From positions 1 to 61,655 of the forward strand of contig JBBDNV010000167.1 in assembly GCA_040877415.1 (NCBI GenBank): a stretch of DNA of 61,655 nucleotides, in the 5' to 3' direction. Source of the DNA: JBBDNV01 sp040877415. GTDB lineage: Bacteria; Planctomycetota; Planctomycetia; Pirellulales; PALSA-1355. The translations under genes and the position numbers were made by a program. Numbering within the stretch: the stretch's first letter is position 1; every line of letters starts with the position of its first letter. The notes under the pieces were generated by a model that saw only the letters and a program-made list of their open reading frames with translations, was not told the origin of the DNA and ran no database searches. Shown here in pieces: positions 61,038 to 61,655 of the stretch.

Positions 61038-61655
61038 TTCCCGCCCCTTGATTCAACCCCGCCGGCGCGCCGACGCGCCGGGGCCACACCTGGCCGAGTT
61101 GCCGGACGCCAGCGCCCTTGCGACGAGCGAGCCGGTGCAACTGGCGGCCGTGGGCCTGTGGAAGCGCTATCACAAGGGACGCGTCGAGATTCCGGTCCTG
61201 CGCGGCGTCGACATGGAGGTGCGCCGCGGCGAATTCCTTTCGATCGTCGGCCAAAGCGGCTCGGGCAAAAGCACCTTGCTGCACCTGCTCGGTTTGCTCG
61301 ATGCGCCGGACGAGGGCGAAGTCTGCTTCCGGGGGCGGCGCATCGACCATTTGCCGATGCGCCAGCTCGACGCGCTGCGCAACAAGCAGTTCGGCATGAT
61401 TTTTCAGTTTTATCACCTGCTGCCGGAATTGACGGCCTTGGAAAACGTGCTCTCGCCGCTGTTGATCGCCGAGGGAGTTTTCAGCTATCTCCGCAATCGC
61501 AAGACGCACGTCAAGCGAGCCGCGCACCTGCTGGAGCTGGTCGGGCTGTCGCACCGGTTGAAGCATCGTCCGCGCGAACTATCGGGCGGCGAGATGCAGC
61601 GCGCGGCCCGCGCCCGGGCGGTGGCCGCGGGGCCCGCGGGGGTGTTGGGCGCCGC
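61030..61655 (+). CDS. LolD-like ABC ATPase, partial (runs off the window)
   Basis: Begins at ATG 61030, overlapping the permease stop by 8 bases, and is open to the edge (208 codons). An unusual Pro/Arg-rich N-terminal extension of about 38 residues precedes the normal LolD start (LAAVGLWKRYHKGRVEIPVL). Walker A GQSGSGKST, the Q-loop GMIFQFYHLLPELT and signature LSGGEMQRA are clear. After GGEMQRAA the family's usual IARAL run into Walker B DEPTG is missing; the last ~45 bases read as G/C-rich nonsense. That is better explained by poor sequence at a contig end than by a real change. Confidence 0.85.
   Translation, partial: MTDSRPLIQPRRRADAPGPHLAELPDASALATSEPVQLAAVGLWKRYHKGRVEIPVLRGVDMEVRRGEFLSIVGQSGSGKSTLLHLLGLLDAPDEGEVCFRGRRIDHLPMRQLDALRNKQFGMIFQFYHLLPELTALENVLSPLLIAEGVFSYLRNRKTHVKRAAHLLELVGLSHRLKHRPRELSGGEMQRAARARAVAAGPAGVLGA

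Overview
The window reads as a piece of a high-GC planctomycete genome, most likely of the Pirellulales/Gemmataceae type. The evidence is the gene content: a DUF1501 protein, a PmoA-like DUF6807 protein, MlrC, a CE15-like esterase, a sulfatase, an M56/BlaI pair, an FHA-cyclase next to a receptor kinase, and many secreted proteins of unknown role. There is no rRNA, tRNA, CRISPR array or intact insertion sequence. One RNA gene, tmRNA (ssrA), is clear. The first 28 bases are half of a long palindromic repeat element and the last ~45 bases look corrupted, so the window is probably a whole assembly contig broken at a repeat.

Layout. 0-11 kb: metabolic singletons. These are an RraA-MlrC operon, a PilZ protein, PhzF, a cupin, a CE15-like esterase, a crotonase, a DUF6807 protein and a TPR protein. 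11-18.3 kb: a YdeI-family protein, then a MarR regulator followed by a complete MacA-MacB-TolC type export system. 18.4-23 kb: a Deg-type protease and two divergent secreted beta-sandwich-like proteins. 23-26.7 kb: EutA and a fused EutB-EutC ethanolamine ammonia-lyase, with no microcompartment genes nearby. 26.7-29.6 kb: an M56 receptor protease and its BlaI repressor. 29.7-31.1 kb: a decayed zone with an antitoxin cut by a stop codon, a sulfatase with an internal deletion and a small inverted-repeat element. 31.1-37.7 kb: DUF1501, a SWIM/SNF2 ATPase and RecQ, with a 95-bp inverted-repeat element between the last two. 37.8-41.3 kb: an RHS remnant and a large secreted three-part protein ending in a GH29 alpha-fucosidase. 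41.4-45.8 kb: a four-helix-bundle protein, tmRNA, UppP, a sugar isomerase-like protein and a ligase-associated exonuclease-like MBL protein. 46.2-50 kb: a two-gene restriction-modification system whose methylase carries its own nuclease domain. 50-54.5 kb: dispersed repeats, then a kinase-cyclase signalling operon. 54.6 kb to the end: an amidohydrolase, lysS, and a LolCDE-like transporter with two tandem permeases and a partial ATPase.

The strongest candidates for unusual biology are four. First, the receptor kinase plus FHA-GAF-cyclase operon, where the cyclase appears to have a charge-swapped base-recognition pair. Second, the nuclease-methylase/HsdS system with no HsdR. Third, the shell-less EutA-EutBC module. 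Fourth, two regulators (BlaI and MarR) whose promoters place an inverted repeat between -35 and -10 and predict leaderless transcripts.
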